The position numbers and the translations under genes are program-made. The notes under the pieces are model-generated. The model was not told the DNA's origin and ran no database searches. It saw nothing but the letters and a program-made list of their open reading frames with translations. This document shows, piece by piece, positions 1 through 7,256 of a stretch of 11,691 bases of DNA (the first letter of the stretch is position 1; the number at the start of each line of letters is the position of its first letter). This DNA is from an uncultured Clostridia bacterium (GTDB lineage Bacteria > Bacillota > Clostridia > RUG12999). The stretch lies in the NCBI GenBank assembly GCA_949739095.1, contig CATIYX010000221.1:1-11691 (forward strand). Direction: 5' to 3'.

Positions 1-251
1 CCCCCCGCCGCCGCCGCTTGTCTATCTTTTGTATCAGAAGGACGGTTCATCATTCCCAAAACACCGGCGCCAACACCAATCGCGCCGGAGGACACCAATA
101 TAACCTCTCTACCGGAATTTTTTATATCAGAAAGCACCTCTGCCAGTCGCTCAATACGTCGTAGGTTTAAGCCACCCGTACCATATGCCAGTGTTGATGT
201 GCCCACTTTTACAACAATTCTTTTGGCTTGTTTGATAGTTTGGTAAATCAC
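1..251 (-). CDS. proB: Glutamate 5-kinase, N-terminal part (runs off the left edge)
   Basis: This is the first 83 codons of glutamate 5-kinase, which phosphorylates L-glutamate to gamma-glutamyl phosphate, the first step of proline synthesis in the cytoplasm. Translation begins MIYQTIKQAKRIVVKVGTST and shows the amino-acid-kinase nucleotide-binding start (VVKVGTSTL), the GGLNLRRIERLAEVLSD helix, and the VSSGAIGVGAG motif at about residues 54-64. The start is the GTG at 251-249, because an AGGTGG ribosome site lies 8 bases upstream and no better in-frame start exists. It begins 15 bp after the stop of the ECF transporter gene, so the two probably share a transcript. The family normally reads QAAAAVGQ at the point where the window ends; here it reads QAAAAGG in a run of six C, which may be a sequence-end artefact. 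proA would be expected next, outside the window. Confidence 0.93.
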   Translation of the reverse strand, partial: MIYQTIKQAKRIVVKVGTSTLAYGTGGLNLRRIERLAEVLSDIKNSGREVILVSSGAIGVGAGVLGMMNRPSDTKDRQAAAAG

Positions 252-266
252 AAAAGCCCCCACCTT

Positions 267-872
267 TTATTTCTTTAATTTTTGTTTGATTTTTAGTACC
301 GCTATGATAATTGGAATGGAAATCACCACTGCAAAGACAGCTTCAATACTACCGTTGATAAGGCAGACAGAAGCAATTACGCTACCCGCAGCAGCAGGGC
401 TAATTCCTTTATTCATGGCAAACTCACCAACATAGAGCAAATAAATCATGCCCATCACACCGCAAGTATTGACGAGCGAGCCGACAGCAGCCCCTGTTCC
501 TACTGCTAAATATTGATTGTGGTCACGGAAAATCCGATATCCATAATAGGAAAGCACACCAATCAAGATTCTAGGAAGAACAGAGACCAATGGATTTATC
601 AGGGCAAATGATAGTGCAGAAGGCGCAGTCATATTTTGAAAAATACTAAATAATCCAAAAATCAGTCCCAAAATGCTGCCAACAATGGGTCCCTCTAAAA
701 TAGCGCCTATCACAACAGGGATTTGCATGGTTGTTGCTTTGATGGTTGGAAGTTGAATAAATCCAAGTGGCGTTGTTCCCATTACAACGGTAATAGCAGA
801 AAGTAACCCGATAGTTGCCAGTCGCTGCACCGAAAAGAAACGTTTTTTCTGTTTCATATTTGCTTTTGTCAT
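267..872 (-). CDS. ECF transporter S component (PanT/FolT-like superfamily), substrate unknown
   Basis: This 201-residue integral membrane protein looks like the substrate-binding S subunit of an energy-coupling factor vitamin transporter. It has about six hydrophobic segments and the family-typical segment LGFIQLPTIKATTMQIPVVI followed by GAILEGPIVGSILGLIFGLFS, where the small residues suit packing against the EcfT subunit. No EcfA or EcfT gene is nearby, so it probably uses a shared energising module encoded elsewhere (group II arrangement, inferred). I chose the ATG at 872-870: a GGGGAGAGGG stretch lies about 11 bases upstream, with AAAGGA touching the ATG. The in-frame ATG at 914 has no ribosome site and would put coding sequence inside the structured leader; the ATG at 857 lies too far from any site. 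Pantothenate or folate are the substrates I would test first, but the sequence alone does not decide. proB follows after 15 bp. Confidence 0.82.
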   Translation of the reverse strand: MTKANMKQKKRFFSVQRLATIGLLSAITVVMGTTPLGFIQLPTIKATTMQIPVVIGAILEGPIVGSILGLIFGLFSIFQNMTAPSALSFALINPLVSVLPRILIGVLSYYGYRIFRDHNQYLAVGTGAAVGSLVNTCGVMGMIYLLYVGEFAMNKGISPAAAGSVIASVCLINGSIEAVFAVVISIPIIIAVLKIKQKLKK

Positions 873-887
873 TCCTTTCTGTACCCT

Positions 888-967
888 CTCCCCTGGGGAG
901 CACATACGGTTCATTCAGTCGCATCTTTTCACGGGTGCGCGTCTTTGAGGAAAGTCATGTGTCCCCC
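888..967 (-). promoter_or_regulatory. Candidate structured leader with two mutually exclusive helices before the ECF transporter gene
   Basis: On the minus strand, GGGGGACACAT (967-957) can pair with ATGTGCTCCCC (905-895): nine Watson-Crick pairs, one G-U, one A-C mismatch. It closes a 51-base region holding a 4-bp CTTT/AAAG hairpin (954-951 with 946-943) and a CGCA/TGCG stem (939-936 with 923-920). The 3' arm CTCCC (900-896) can instead pair with GGGAG (892-888) across a 3-base loop. That would hide the G-rich ribosome site of the ECF gene. Two competing helices, one covering the ribosome site, is the usual layout of a translational riboswitch. I could not match it to the TPP, FMN, cobalamin, SAM-I, THF or preQ1-I consensus features that I know. 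The pairings are seen directly; ligand sensing is inference. Confidence 0.45.
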
Positions 968-994
968 AAAGTAGCATAGCCACACAATTATCTA

Positions 995-2425
995 TTACGT
1001 AGTTTCCAACAATAATTTTTTTGCTGCTGTATATTGGTCATCAACAACAACTTTTTTATCCTTGCAAACATTTTCAAGACTTATCTGCGTGGTAACATCA
1101 CAGATACCGGTTTGCGGCAATCCCATTTCAGCTTGAAATTGTTTTAAAGCATAAACCGTATTTCCATTCCAAGACGTATCTTGATAATCCCCTGTATAAT
1201 AATTCAATAAGCCTAACCGTTCTTTCACAGCTTTAATCTCTGATTCTGTACTCGCTGCACCGATTTCCTTTTTCAGGTCCATTGGCGTACGGTCCGGATG
1301 CTGCACATAAGAAACCACTCTGTTTTCCACCATAATATCCGGCGTGATGCCAACATGGTTTACTTCATTTTTATGTGGCGTTACATATGTGCCTACCGTT
1401 AATTTAATACCCCCACCATAACGCAGCGGTTGGGTAATTTGCATACTACCTTTACCAAATGTTTTTGTACCTATGATGGTTCCAGAATCTGTGTCTTGAA
1501 TCGCGCCCGCGAACATTTCTGAAGCGCTAGCGCTGTTCTCATTGACCAAAACCGTCAATTGATATTTCCCGGGCGTTTCATTCACCACAGTATAGGTTTC
1601 ATTTAGTTCAGAATTGATAAATTCTAAATGAGTTACTGGTCCTGACGGAATAAACAGCGCCGCCATCCGCATGACAACATCCGTTCCACCCGGATTATCT
1701 CGGATATCAAAGATGACCTTGTTCACTTTTGCTTCGTCAAAGGATTTTAGCGCCTCCTGCAATGCAGGATAGGACATTTCATTAAAAGAATTCAGCACAA
1801 TCACGCCGATTCCATCTTCAATACGGCTATATAAATCCGGTGAATTGACAGGTGCTTTTGTCAAATTAAATTTTAGTAATTGATCTCCAGCGGTTCCGAG
1901 ACGTTTCACGACAAGCGAAACTGTGGGACGGTCGGCTTTTAAAAGTGCTGTTACTTCGTCAAAAGTTTTTCCGCTGATAAGCGTACCGTCTACTTCCCAT
2001 AACATATCGCCTACTTGAATACCAGCTTTTTCTGCCGGAGAATCTGGAAATATTTCACTGGCAAAAAAATCTGAATAGGATAGCGTAACTCCTACGCCAA
2101 TGCCACCATAAGAACCTTCACTTGACTCATTCCATTGCTGGTAGACTTCCGGTGCAAGATAAGCGCTATATGGGTCTAAAATGCTGGTCATACCGGTTAA
2201 TGCGGCTTCAAACGTCATATCGCCGGTCTGTGCCATATGTTTTTTCGCTGCATTGATTAACTCCGTTTTTGTTATACCGTAACGGTAGTTTTCCGATATG
2301 AAATCTACAATACTGTAAAAATAGGAATCTTGAATCTGTACATTGCGAGCAAATCCTTGCAATGGAACAAACAACAAAGCTGCCATAAAAAATAGAAGAA
2401 TTCGTCTGTATAATTTTGTTTTCAA
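995..2425 (-). CDS. Secreted S41 carboxyl-terminal processing protease with PDZ and peptidoglycan-binding domains
   Basis: This serine protease of the CtpA/CtpB family cleaves protein substrates near their C-termini outside the membrane. In the 476-residue form it has an N-terminal signal or anchor helix (about 7-26), a PDZ domain (about 104-189, with YGGIGVGV and DSPAEKAGIQVGD), and the S41 core (about 205-367). The Ser-Lys-Gln set is complete: SASASE gives Ser300, FGKGSMQ gives Lys325 and Gln329, with the 25-residue Ser-Lys spacing of the family. Residues about 405-452 (YYTGDY...ALKQFQAEMGLP) look like a peptidoglycan-binding type 1 domain. Start choice is uncertain: TTG at 2425 follows AAAGGG by about 12 bases and gives a basic MKTKLYRR signal start, while GTG at 2449 adds eight mostly acidic residues and has only a weak site. 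It begins after the SLH-like gene with a gap of 25-49 bp. In sporulating Firmicutes CtpB acts in SpoIVFA/SigK signalling, but this copy's role cannot be read from sequence. Confidence 0.92.
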   Translation of the reverse strand: MKTKLYRRILLFFMAALLFVPLQGFARNVQIQDSYFYSIVDFISENYRYGITKTELINAAKKHMAQTGDMTFEAALTGMTSILDPYSAYLAPEVYQQWNESSEGSYGGIGVGVTLSYSDFFASEIFPDSPAEKAGIQVGDMLWEVDGTLISGKTFDEVTALLKADRPTVSLVVKRLGTAGDQLLKFNLTKAPVNSPDLYSRIEDGIGVIVLNSFNEMSYPALQEALKSFDEAKVNKVIFDIRDNPGGTDVVMRMAALFIPSGPVTHLEFINSELNETYTVVNETPGKYQLTVLVNENSASASEMFAGAIQDTDSGTIIGTKTFGKGSMQITQPLRYGGGIKLTVGTYVTPHKNEVNHVGITPDIMVENRVVSYVQHPDRTPMDLKKEIGAASTESEIKAVKERLGLLNYYTGDYQDTSWNGNTVYALKQFQAEMGLPQTGICDVTTQISLENVCKDKKVVVDDQYTAAKKLLLETT

Positions 2426-2474
2426 CGCAGCATCATCCCTTTCTAACACTTTCTCAAAACTTTTCCATTATTCT

Positions 2475-3698
2475 CTAGTTATCAAAGATATGGCAGGATT
2501 TGGCTGTTAGTAAATCCTGTTCATACCGCATAACTGCCGTCACCTGTATCGTTTTTCCATAATATTGGTATAAATCACTGACAGCAATCGCCGCAGTATC
2601 TTTCATAATAGATACATTTTCTGCCAAAAAGATCGGTATATAACCGGATTCAGTTTGTATCGCTGCCATCCGCATATCAGGGTCATAATAATATAATGTG
2701 CCTTCTATTTGTGCTTCTGTATTTACCAAAGTCTTTGGTAATGCGTTTTTCACTACCATAAATAACACTTTAGAATTCCTAACATAATAATAAACGGTTT
2801 CTCCAGTGGTTAAACACGCCGTAATTTGGCGCCCCCCCGCTCCCAGCACTGCAATATCTGCTGCCAATTGATTCTGTGTTTGGGACAGCGGTACTTCAAT
2901 CACATCCTGTGCACCAGCAGAGGTTTCCACAATAATTTTTCGTATGGTTTCATCCTGTAATACTTCTACAACAGTTCCCTCACGTTTTTGATAGCCTAAT
3001 TTTTCAATAAAATATGGCTCCATACGTTCCAATGTGTTTAAAAACCATTCACGCGATACCGGAAAATATAAGCCAAGTGATGGTTGTTCTAGTACAAGAC
3101 CACGGTTTACTAATGCTGCAAAATATGGCTTGTCCGCTGTCTGAATTCTATTACCATCAGAAAATCTTGCTAGTTTTTCAAAATCTGATTCCGGCTGAAT
3201 ACCAAATAGTTTTGCCATCCACAAATATACATCATACCGTAGCGCCGTTGTGTTACGTGACAATGCATATGTAAAAAAGTAGCCCTCAAACTGTTCTTTG
3301 GAAATCAATCCACTTTGATATGCATATAGGTATAAACCGTCGCTGTTGGATGCCTCATCACGCTCTCCAAGTCCCATTTCTGTACGGTAGGCATTGTCTT
3401 CACCCATTTGGTCCGCTTTATCACGTACACCGGCAGCATAATACAATATCCGCAGCACTTCATCTTCTGTCATATACTGCTGTAAATGTACCTGGTTATC
3501 CGAAAACGTCATAAGCTGCAATGCTGCCATAGTTTGCAGCCGATTTAAATTAGAAAATTGTGACGGTACATCTGTAAATGTCGTCCGAATTAAAATTTCC
3601 TGTGCCATATCTGGCTGCGGTGTAAGCGTCTGTGCTGAAACAGCTGATACGGATAAGCTCAAAATAACCGCCAATAATAAACAAACTTTTTTTTGCAT
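2475..3698 (-). CDS. Secreted protein with degenerate SLH-like repeats, function unknown
   Basis: This 407-residue protein has a clear Sec signal peptide: MQKK, a hydrophobic core to about residue 18, and a likely cut after VSA at 20-22. Three stretches resemble S-layer homology repeats in length and pattern: about 40-92 (FTDVPSQFSN...LRILYYAAG), 120-168 (GLYLYAYQSGLISKEQF...KLFGIQP) and 178-228 (ARFSDGNRIQTADKPYFAAL...LERM). They are weak matches without the strong TRAE-type signature. The C-terminal half (about 240-407) looks beta-rich and I do not recognise it. SLH modules typically bind secondary cell-wall polymers, so a cell-surface location is likely. The start at 3698 has GAGAGGA just upstream, plus TAGGAG overlapping the argS stop 15 bp before it. 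The S41 protease gene follows, so the pair may act together at the envelope. A run of seven G (plus 2832-2838 as C) lies inside the frame without breaking it. Confidence 0.8.
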   Translation of the reverse strand: MQKKVCLLLAVILSLSVSAVSAQTLTPQPDMAQEILIRTTFTDVPSQFSNLNRLQTMAALQLMTFSDNQVHLQQYMTEDEVLRILYYAAGVRDKADQMGEDNAYRTEMGLGERDEASNSDGLYLYAYQSGLISKEQFEGYFFTYALSRNTTALRYDVYLWMAKLFGIQPESDFEKLARFSDGNRIQTADKPYFAALVNRGLVLEQPSLGLYFPVSREWFLNTLERMEPYFIEKLGYQKREGTVVEVLQDETIRKIIVETSAGAQDVIEVPLSQTQNQLAADIAVLGAGGRQITACLTTGETVYYYVRNSKVLFMVVKNALPKTLVNTEAQIEGTLYYYDPDMRMAAIQTESGYIPIFLAENVSIMKDTAAIAVSDLYQYYGKTIQVTAVMRYEQDLLTAKSCHIFDN

Positions 3699-3713
3699 AA
3701 TCCTCTCAAACTC

Positions 3714-5414
3714 CTACATTTTTTCCGGCGCACTTACGCCTAAAATCTTCAACGCGGAAGCGATAACGCCTCTGGTCAAATCTATTAGTTTTAGTCGCGC
3801 AAACATTAGCGGACGTTCATCACAACGAACACGGCACGCATTATAAAAACTATGGAATAAGGATGCCAGGTCCATTGCATAGTGTGTCATACGCGTTGGG
3901 TCTGTTGTTTCCGCTGCTGTTACAATTTCCTCTGGGAAATAGGCTAATTTTTCAATCAAGTCTTTTTCTGTCGGTTCCCGAAGCAGCGTCATATCAATTT
4001 GATCATATGAGGGTAGCGTCACATTGTCCTCTTCCTGCAACAATCGGAGGATACTGCAAATTCTTGCATGAGCATATTGCACGTAGTAGACCGGATTTTC
4101 ATTGGTCTGTGTCAATGCCAAATCTAAATCAAAATCAAAATGGCTGTCCGCCTGACGCAAATTGAAGAAAAACCGTGCCGCGTCAATACCAATATCCTCA
4201 ATCAGTTCGCCAAGTGTTACCATTTCACCGGTTCGTTTGCTCATGCGTACCACTTCGTTGCCGTTCATCAAGCGCACCAACTGAATGGTAATGACCTGTA
4301 ATCGCTCCGGCTCAATGCCCAGCGCCTGCATAGCTCCCTTCATACGCGCAATGTGCCCGTGATGGTCTGCTCCCCAAATATTAATTACTTTATCAAATCC
4401 ACGTACAATAAATTTATTGCGGTGATAAGCAATATCAACGGCAAAATATGTTGGAATACCGTTTTGGCGAATTAGAACATCGTCTTTTTCAGAGCCAAAC
4501 TGTGAGGATTTAAACCAGACAGCACCGCCCTCTTCATAGGCATACCCACTTTCTTTTAGCGCTGCAATAGTATCTTCCACTTCTCCGGACTCATATAAAT
4601 CTGTTTCCGGAAACCAGACGTCATAGTGAATTCTATATTTGCCAAGGTCTGTTTCAATAGTCTGAATATTGCGTTTTAAAACATATTCAATAAAGATTTT
4701 TTTGCGTTCTTCCTCAGACATAGCTAAATGACCAGTACCATATTCTTCAATAAATGCTTCCATATGCTTACGGATATCTTTCCCATGATAACCATCCTCT
4801 GGGAACTGAATTGCATCATCACCATTTAATATCTGAATATATCTGGCATTAAGTGATTTCCCCAATTTTTCAATTTGTGCACCAGCATTGTTCAGATAAA
4901 ACTCGCGAGTTACATCGTTGCCCGCCCATTTCAGTACTTCCGCCAAACTGTCTCCCAGTGCACCTCCACGGGCGTTGCCCATATGCATCGGACCTGTTGG
5001 GTTGGCGCTCACGAATTCCACCATGATTTTCTGCTTCTGCATGCATACACTTTTTCCATAATCAGCGCCTTTGTCGTTCATAACGTCCAGAGCATCGTAT
5101 AGCCACTGACTTTTCAGAAAAATGTTCATGAATCCGGCACCCGCTACTTCCATATGGTCTATATAAGTGCCGTTTGTATCTATTCTGGAAATTAATTCTT
5201 CCGCAATTGTGCGTGGTGGTTTCTTTGCTGCTTTTGCCATTTGCATCGCTAAATTCAATGCAAAGTCACCATGTGCTTTTTCGCGCGGTTTCTGAACCGT
5301 TATTTCCGGTAACTTCACATCCGCTGAAAAGACGCCATCAGAGATTGCACGCTCTAATGCTTTTTGCATACATCCTGCAATTTGCTGTTTTATTTCATGA
5401 ATCATGTTATCCAT
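3714..5414 (-). CDS. argS: Arginyl-tRNA synthetase
   Basis: This class I aminoacyl-tRNA synthetase attaches arginine to tRNA-Arg in the cytoplasm. It is 566 residues, the usual length. The N-terminal additional domain covers about residues 1-110. The HIGH-type signature is HMGN at 144-147 inside VSANPTGPMHMGNARGGALG; WGADHHGH is at 347-354; and the KMSKS-equivalent is MSKRTG at 391-396. The C-terminal anticodon-binding DALR domain starts around YYVQYAHARI and runs to the end. The ATG at 5414 has an AGGTGG site 9 bases upstream. The gene begins 15 bp after the DUF1934 gene and ends 15 bp before the SLH-like gene, so all are probably co-transcribed. No defect is visible; both catalytic signatures are intact. 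Confidence 0.98.
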   Translation of the reverse strand: MDNMIHEIKQQIAGCMQKALERAISDGVFSADVKLPEITVQKPREKAHGDFALNLAMQMAKAAKKPPRTIAEELISRIDTNGTYIDHMEVAGAGFMNIFLKSQWLYDALDVMNDKGADYGKSVCMQKQKIMVEFVSANPTGPMHMGNARGGALGDSLAEVLKWAGNDVTREFYLNNAGAQIEKLGKSLNARYIQILNGDDAIQFPEDGYHGKDIRKHMEAFIEEYGTGHLAMSEEERKKIFIEYVLKRNIQTIETDLGKYRIHYDVWFPETDLYESGEVEDTIAALKESGYAYEEGGAVWFKSSQFGSEKDDVLIRQNGIPTYFAVDIAYHRNKFIVRGFDKVINIWGADHHGHIARMKGAMQALGIEPERLQVITIQLVRLMNGNEVVRMSKRTGEMVTLGELIEDIGIDAARFFFNLRQADSHFDFDLDLALTQTNENPVYYVQYAHARICSILRLLQEEDNVTLPSYDQIDMTLLREPTEKDLIEKLAYFPEEIVTAAETTDPTRMTHYAMDLASLFHSFYNACRVRCDERPLMFARLKLIDLTRGVIASALKILGVSAPEKM

Positions 5415-5429
5415 TTTTCTGTCCCACCT

Positions 5430-5855
5430 TTATTTTTTTTCTGTTATTTTAATATGAAATTTATGCCGGCTTGCCGGATTTCCACCAAAACGCAAATGAT
5501 AATCTATTTGAATATCTCCTTGCCCATTCTGCATGGAAATTTGTAACATATTGGTTATCACATTTACTTCAAATGCACCATAGGGCGTATTATATACTCC
5601 AGATGTGCATTGATTCGGTTGAAAAACAAATTGAGTATTGGAAGGTCCAAAACGCAACATCGTTAAATGGTTACCGTTGATTTTCAGCGTCGTACTGCAC
5701 CCTTCGAAACCAGTAAGTTCACTTTCCTGATAGGTTATGTATTGTTTTCCATTCTTTTCTATCAATGTACCTTCTGTCATCATCGAAAGTGTGTCTTGTT
5801 CCCCATCGCTGTTTGTTTGAATACTATCAATCGAAATCAAAATCTTTTTTTCCAT
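5430..5855 (-). CDS. DUF1934 family protein (YwiB-like)
   Basis: This small cytoplasmic protein of 141 residues matches the DUF1934/YwiB family, predicted to form a calycin-like beta-barrel; its role is unknown. Supporting features are the alternating beta-strand pattern, the EGTLIEKNGKQYITYQESE stretch near the N-terminus, the NTPYGAFEV segment and the Y-H-L-R-F-GG end. In Bacillus subtilis ywiB sits next to argS, and the same pair occurs here with a 15 bp gap, which supports the call. I chose ATG at 5855 over GTG at 5867: AAAGGTGA lies 8 bases before the ATG, while the GTG would sit inside that site. The preceding hairpin at 5905-5934 separates it from rodA. I found no convincing sigma-A promoter in the short gap, so it may depend partly on read-through from rodA. 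Confidence 0.85.
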   Translation of the reverse strand: MEKKILISIDSIQTNSDGEQDTLSMMTEGTLIEKNGKQYITYQESELTGFEGCSTTLKINGNHLTMLRFGPSNTQFVFQPNQCTSGVYNTPYGAFEVNVITNMLQISMQNGQGDIQIDYHLRFGGNPASRHKFHIKITEKK

Positions 5856-5904
5856 ATATGGATTCACCTTTCAAATTTGTGAATGTCCACTCTATATTGT
5901 TATG

Positions 5905-5934
5905 CTGTGAGGACAAGCTGGCTTGTCCTCACAG
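5905..5934 (-). terminator. 13-bp perfect hairpin after rodA; terminator or processing site
   Basis: CTGTGAGGACAAG (5905-5917) pairs perfectly with CTTGTCCTCACAG (5922-5934) around a 4-base loop, starting four bases past the rodA stop codon. On the minus (coding) strand it is followed by CATAACAATATAG, not a U-tract, so it is not a classical intrinsic terminator in that direction. On the plus strand it is followed by ACTTTT. It could be a weak terminator, a 3'-end stabiliser, or an RNase III-type cleavage site between rodA and the DUF1934-argS genes. Confidence 0.6.
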
Positions 5935-5938
5935 ACTT

Positions 5939-7051
5939 TTATGCAAAATTAAGTGTTTTTCGCCTTATCCAGACGTTTGTGACTAATCCAATTGCTATCA
6001 TAGAAGTCAAAATAGAGGATCCCCCAGCGCTGAAAAATGGCAACGGAATCCCTGTTACCGGCAGAATTCCCATACACATACCGACATTTTCAAACACTTG
6101 GAACAAAAACATCGCCGCCACGCCAATACAAATGTACCGCCCATATTCGCTTTTGGCTTCCCGCGCAATATAAATACAGCGAAAAATGATAAAAAACAGC
6201 AAACAAATTGTAACAACACATCCAATAAATCCAAGTTCTTCTCCCGTTACAGCAAATATAAAATCTGTTTCTTTTGCCGGTAAGATATTTAGCTGTGTCT
6301 GTGGTCCCTGATACAACCCCCTTCCTGTCAATTCCCCAGATCCAATCGCAAGTTTAGATTGAAGCACCTGATAACCGGAGCCGGAGGGGTCATATTCCGG
6401 ATTAAAAAATGTTAAGAAACGCAATTTTTGATATGGCTTGAGCACAAAAAACCACGCAATAGGTGCAAATACCAAAAAGCCGCCCGCCGCAATGGCAAAA
6501 TAACGGTAATGTAGTCCCGCTATAAATACCATACAGATAAAAATGAAAATATAGACCATTGCCGTCCCATAATCTGGCTGCAAAAGAACTAAGCCTATTA
6601 AAACACCGGCATGAAGTAGTAATCCTAAAAACGGAAGCAACTTATTCATATCATCATGTACTTTTTCCAAGTGCTTAGCAAAAGTTAATATAAATCCGAC
6701 TTTGACAAGTTCCGAAGGCTGCAAACCAACAGGACCAATACGAATCCAGCTTCTTCCACCGATATCATCACCAACACCTAAAATTAATACCACCGCCAGA
6801 AGCATGATATTGATAGCGTATATAAAAGTCCATTTATGCCCAAAACTTTCATAATCTAATACCATAACAACTATCATAGCAATGACGCCAGCAACAAATG
6901 CACATCCCTGAATAATGGCCGTCCTGGTGCCACCGTCTAATGAACGTGTTGCACTATATACAACAATCAATCCTAAAATAGCAGCAGCAAAAGTAGCCAA
7001 CATAAACCATTTGTCTATTGCTTTAAAAATTTTTTTTAACTCTTGAAACAT
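5939..7051 (-). CDS. rodA: RodA, SEDS-family peptidoglycan glycosyltransferase
   Basis: This 370-residue polytopic membrane protein polymerises lipid II into glycan strands for side-wall growth, working with a class B PBP in the rod complex. About ten hydrophobic segments are visible. SEDS hallmarks include RSWIRIGPVGLQPSELVKV at 100-118, the GSGYQVLQSKLAIGSG region at 225-239, and LNILPAKETDFIFAVTGEEL around 254-273. In this last motif Asp263 corresponds to the essential catalytic aspartate of RodA proteins. The end PLPFFSAGGSS is also family-typical. RodA fits better than FtsW or SpoVE because of the length and the PAKETDFIFA form, but this is a judgement. ATG at 7051 has GGGAG 7 bases upstream. 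It is the first gene after its own promoter (7151-7179) and no class B PBP gene is adjacent. Confidence 0.93.
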   Translation of the reverse strand: MFQELKKIFKAIDKWFMLATFAAAILGLIVVYSATRSLDGGTRTAIIQGCAFVAGVIAMIVVMVLDYESFGHKWTFIYAINIMLLAVVLILGVGDDIGGRSWIRIGPVGLQPSELVKVGFILTFAKHLEKVHDDMNKLLPFLGLLLHAGVLIGLVLLQPDYGTAMVYIFIFICMVFIAGLHYRYFAIAAGGFLVFAPIAWFFVLKPYQKLRFLTFFNPEYDPSGSGYQVLQSKLAIGSGELTGRGLYQGPQTQLNILPAKETDFIFAVTGEELGFIGCVVTICLLFFIIFRCIYIAREAKSEYGRYICIGVAAMFLFQVFENVGMCMGILPVTGIPLPFFSAGGSSILTSMIAIGLVTNVWIRRKTLNFA

Positions 7052-7150
7052 GTTGTAACTCCCTATTTATCCTTATGTAACTACGTTTTTGAGAAGACTT
7101 TTCGGAAAACCTATTGTCCTAATATTTCAACATAAATACAACTATGTTTA

Positions 7151-7179
7151 ATTATATCACAGTTTTTGCGTAATTACAA
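7151..7179 (-). promoter_or_regulatory. Extended -10 sigma-A promoter of rodA
   Basis: On the minus strand a -35 TTGTAA (7179-7174) and a perfect -10 TATAAT (7156-7151) are separated by exactly 17 bases. TG sits one base before the -10, giving an extended -10 element (TGATATAAT). Transcription should start near 7144, leaving a leader of about 90 bases before the rodA ATG. The -35 abuts the upstream terminator, so this junction resets transcription. Confidence 0.8.
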
Positions 7180-7180
7180 G

Positions 7181-7210
7181 AAAAAAGCACGGTGAAAACT
7201 GTGCTTTTTT
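7181..7210 (-). terminator. Intrinsic terminator after the LytM gene, near-symmetrical
   Basis: AAAAAAGCAC (7181-7190) pairs with GTGCTTTTTT (7201-7210) around a 10-base loop. On the minus strand the stem ends in a run of six T followed by CTTG, a standard intrinsic terminator 47 bp after the LytM stop. The plus-strand reading also forms a stem, with a GAAA tetraloop and a longer T-run, so it could work in both directions. Confidence 0.85.
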
Positions 7211-7256
7211 TTGTATATTTTTTTGTAATTTGAGAATTTTTAGAGTTGTCGGCGCA

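Noticed and set aside
888..967. A known riboswitch class (TPP, FMN, cobalamin, SAM-I, THF, preQ1-I)
   Set aside because: None of the consensus cores I know from these classes is present, so I list it only as an unassigned structured leader.
2832..2838. Run of seven C as a phase-variation tract
   Set aside because: The frame is intact, the tract encodes ordinary Gly codons late in the gene, and nothing else suggests switching.
3014..3514. Plus-strand open frames across the SLH-like gene
   Set aside because: They lie inside a well-supported minus-strand gene, have no ribosome sites, and show no family resemblance.
5856..5904. Sigma-A promoter before the DUF1934 gene
   Set aside because: TTGTCC and TATAGA are only 14 bases apart and the -35 would lie inside the hairpin; too weak to call.
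5174..6283. Cluster of plus-strand open frames opposite argS, the DUF1934 gene and rodA
   Set aside because: Low-complexity, Phe/Cys/His-rich translations typical of antisense shadows; the minus-strand genes explain the region fully.
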